NCBI RefSeq assembly: GCF_049999945.1
Contig: NZ_JBLYUB010000034.1
Coordinates: 5,743 to 69,742 of the forward strand
DNA from: Planosporangium spinosum
Lineage (GTDB): Bacteria > Actinomycetota > Actinomycetes > Mycobacteriales > Micromonosporaceae
Reading direction: 5' to 3'
DNA length: 64,000 nucleotides
Shown: piece after piece, positions 61,876 through 64,000 of the stretch
How positions within the stretch are numbered: position 1 is the first letter of the stretch
How the letters are laid out: each line of letters opens with the position of its first letter
The notes under the pieces: generated by a model
What the model was told of the DNA's origin: nothing
Database searches by the model: none
Seen by the model: only the letters and a program-made list of their open reading frames with translations
Made by a program: the position numbers and the translations under genes

Positions 61876-64000
61876 CCTGTCCCGTGTGTGGCACCGTCGC
61901 CGTACCCGGCGCGCGGTTCTGCCACAACTGCGGGTCGGCGCTGCCGGCCGCCGCGAGCCAACCGGCCGCCGAGCGCCGGGTCGTCACCGTCCTCTTCGGC
62001 GACCTGTCCGACTTCACCGCCTGGGCCGAGGACGTCGACCCGGAGCGGGTCGGCGCGGTCACCGACCGGGTGCTCGCCGCGCTCGCCGGCTCGGTCAAGA
62101 CCTTCGGTGGGCACGTCGACAAGCTCACCGGGGACGGCATCATGGCCGTCTTCGGCGCGCCGGTCGCCCACGAGGACGACGCCGAGCGCGCGATCCGGGC
62201 CGCGCTGTCGATGCAGCGGGCGGTCCGGCGGGTACTCGACGACGAGCGCGGCGGCGGTGCGCCGCTGGGGCTGCGGGTGGGTGTCAACACCGGCGCCGTT
62301 GTCGCCGGCGTGCAGGCGGCGCTGGAGTACACCGTCATCGGCGACACCGTGAACACCGCCGCCCGGCTGGCCGACGCGGCCGCCGTCGGGGCCATCTACG
62401 CCGGTGCCGCCACCGCGGCGGCCACCCGGCACGTCGCCTCCTGGCGGGCCCTGCGCCCGCTGCGGCTCAAGGGCAAGCGCGAGCCGGTCGAGGCGTACGA
62501 GTTGCTGGGCCTGCTCGACGCGCCCGGTACCCGGTCCGGGCTGGGCGACGAGGCGCCGTTCGTGGGCCGGGAGGCCGAGCTGGGCCGGGTCGCCGGCCGG
62601 CTCGCCGAGGTCGTCGACCGGGCGGAGCCCCGCATCCTGGTCATGACCGGTGAGGCGGGTCTGGGCAAGACCCGGTTCGCCGCCGAGGTGGAGCGGCTCG
62701 TCGCCGGGTACCCGGTCGGCGGGTTCGCCTCCAGCGTGGGCGCCCGGGTGCTGTCGGTGCACTGCGCCGCGTTCGGCGAGCGCCGCCGGCTGGCACCGCT
62801 GGCCGACCTGGTACGGGCCGCGATCGGCCTGCCGGCCGACGCCGCGACCACCCGGGAACAGGCCGAGGAGCGGCTGCGCCGGCTCAGCCAGCGGCTGGCC
62901 CGGCACGCCCGGAGCCGGGTCCGGCCCGCCTCCCCGCCTCCCGACGAGGGCGCCCCCGTTCCGGCGCACCCCGGTAGCGCGGTGTCCGCGGGACCGGGCG
63001 CCGCCGCGACCGCCACTGCCGGGGTGACAGCCACCCCCGCCGAACCGCCGCGCCTGGCCACCGAGCTGCTGTTGACGCTGATCGGGTACGGCGAGGCGGG
63101 GCGCGCCGATCCGACCGGCCCGTCCGGCCGGACCGCCTGGGCCGGTCCCGCCGGCGCTCGGGGCGGCTGGGGCGCCAGCGCCGGGCCGGTCGACGACCTG
63201 GACCTCGAAGCCATCCCGTCGGCCGTGTCCGACCTGCTGTCGGCCCTGGCCGCCGAGGAACCGCTGGTGATCGTCGTCGACGACCTGCACGACGCGACCC
63301 CGGACACGGTCGACGCGCTCGGCGTCACGCTGTCGCGGCTGTCCGGCCCGGTACTCGCGCTGCTGCTCGGCCGGCCGGAGCTGATGCGTACCGCGGGCAT
63401 CCTCAACCGGTTCGCCGACGCGGAGGTGACCTCGCTGCCTCCGCTGCGCGGTGCCGACGCGGCCCGGCTGCTGACCAGCTATCTCGGCGGTGGTCGGCTG
63501 CCACAGGCCGACGAGGACAGGCTGCTCGCCACCGCCCAGGGCAACGCCTTCTACCTGGCCGAACTGGTCGCGCTGCTGCAGGAGCGGGGGCTGCTGACGG
63601 GTACCGGGTCGGCGTGGCGGCTCGCGCCCGGTTCACTGGGTGGCCGGTTGCTCTCCCGCGACCTCGCCGCCGTCCTGGCCGCGCGCATCGACGCGCTGCC
63701 ACCCCACGCCCGCGCCGTGCTGCGCGACGCCGCCGTGGTCGGCGACACCGTACCCGCCGGGGCCCTGGAGGTACTCCGGGCGGGCCGGCCCGGTGGCCGG
63801 CCGTCGGCCGTGGCCGCCGTCGAGCTGGCGCGGGCCGTCGAGGAGCTGCTGCAGCGGCGCATGCTGCGCAAGGTCAAGGGCGGGTACGCCTTCGCCACCC
63901 CGCTGCTGCGCCAGGCCGCGTACGCCGGGGTGGGCAAGGCCGACCTGGCCGAACGGCACGCGCTGCTCGCCCGGTGGGCCGCCGAGCCCACCCCACCCAC
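61872..64000 (+). CDS. Zinc ribbon-adenylate cyclase-STAND ATPase protein, 3' end outside window
   Basis: The frame runs to the window edge without a stop (709 codons seen). It begins with a zinc ribbon (CPVCG and CHNCG), then a class III nucleotide cyclase (about 40-215): VLFGDLSDFTAW (first metal Asp), DKLTGDGIMAVFG (Lys and second Asp), and YTVIGDTVNTAARLA with Asn and Arg. All catalytic residues are visible. After it comes a P-loop ATPase with MTGEAGLGKTRFAAEV (about 260) and VIVVDDLHDATPD (Walker B), of the AAA/STAND type. GTG 61872 overlaps the previous stop. Proteins of this layout are likely signal receptors that make cAMP. Confidence 0.88.
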   Translation, partial: MTCPVCGTVAVPGARFCHNCGSALPAAASQPAAERRVVTVLFGDLSDFTAWAEDVDPERVGAVTDRVLAALAGSVKTFGGHVDKLTGDGIMAVFGAPVAHEDDAERAIRAALSMQRAVRRVLDDERGGGAPLGLRVGVNTGAVVAGVQAALEYTVIGDTVNTAARLADAAAVGAIYAGAATAAATRHVASWRALRPLRLKGKREPVEAYELLGLLDAPGTRSGLGDEAPFVGREAELGRVAGRLAEVVDRAEPRILVMTGEAGLGKTRFAAEVERLVAGYPVGGFASSVGARVLSVHCAAFGERRRLAPLADLVRAAIGLPADAATTREQAEERLRRLSQRLARHARSRVRPASPPPDEGAPVPAHPGSAVSAGPGAAATATAGVTATPAEPPRLATELLLTLIGYGEAGRADPTGPSGRTAWAGPAGARGGWGASAGPVDDLDLEAIPSAVSDLLSALAAEEPLVIVVDDLHDATPDTVDALGVTLSRLSGPVLALLLGRPELMRTAGILNRFADAEVTSLPPLRGADAARLLTSYLGGGRLPQADEDRLLATAQGNAFYLAELVALLQERGLLTGTGSAWRLAPGSLGGRLLSRDLAAVLAARIDALPPHARAVLRDAAVVGDTVPAGALEVLRAGRPGGRPSAVAAVELARAVEELLQRRMLRKVKGGYAFATPLLRQAAYAGVGKADLAERHALLARWAAEPTPP

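Overview
The window is a very GC-rich chromosomal segment from an actinomycete, probably of the Micromonosporaceae. This rests on strong G/C third positions, many GTG starts and short overlapping genes. It also rests on actinobacterial markers: a WblA/WhiB4-type iron-sulfur regulator, DUF3263, glucosyl-3-phosphoglycerate synthase, a CIRCE-controlled groEL without groES beside it, a SARP-type regulator and a TraB-type conjugative element. The genus is an inference.

Layout. 0-8.7 kb: the end of a DeoR-type regulator, a DUF3263 protein, a double-ring AAA ATPase, a small membrane protein, and an unusual alpha/beta-hydrolase-ABC ATPase fusion with its permease. 8.7-18.5 kb: glucosyl-3-phosphoglycerate synthase, threonine synthase behind a SAM-I riboswitch, a divergent HTH regulator/MFS exporter pair with an operator-like palindrome, a PaaN-type aldehyde dehydrogenase, a cold-shock protein, and groEL behind two CIRCE operators. 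18.6-33.9 kb: peptidases (M19 and a polytopic subtilase), glycerol-3-phosphate dehydrogenase, a divergent glycosyltransferase/glycogen-debranching-like pair, an HD phosphohydrolase, a ferritin-like plus hemerythrin fusion, an acetyltransferase and a SARP regulator.

33.9-49.6 kb is accessory DNA. It starts with the C-terminal remnant of a tyrosine integrase and a two-gene operon coding for a zinc-ribbon protein with an HEPN-like RNase motif. Then comes a complete actinomycete integrative and conjugative element (AICE) of about 13.4 kb, inserted in the 3' half of a tRNA-Pro(CGG) gene. A 50-bp direct repeat (36071-36120 and 49503-49552) marks the two att sites. The element has integrase, excisionase, a PrimPol plus DUF3631 replication module, TraB translocase, a DUF2637 membrane protein, a Pif-like Nudix protein, a KorSA-like GntR repressor and the usual small AICE genes. 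Just inside attL, at the left edge, is a low-GC, translationally coupled two-gene cargo cassette of unknown function. It is the best candidate here for an undescribed (possibly anti-phage) system. Two repeat clusters, CTAGC motifs just after traB and GGTACGGCT motifs in the 3' end of the DUF3631 gene, are candidate cis sites for transfer and replication.

49.6-64 kb returns to the core chromosome: an alpha/beta hydrolase/metallophosphoesterase pair, a YqeY-like protein, a small secreted protein, and a block (class A PBP, WblA, two ArsA-like ATPases, DUF4177, RidA, metallo-hydrolase) whose order matches the ponA2-whiB4 region of Mycobacterium tuberculosis as I remember it. The window ends inside a zinc-ribbon/adenylate cyclase/STAND-ATPase protein. 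Two diverged copies of a dispersed palindromic element lie about 51 kb apart.
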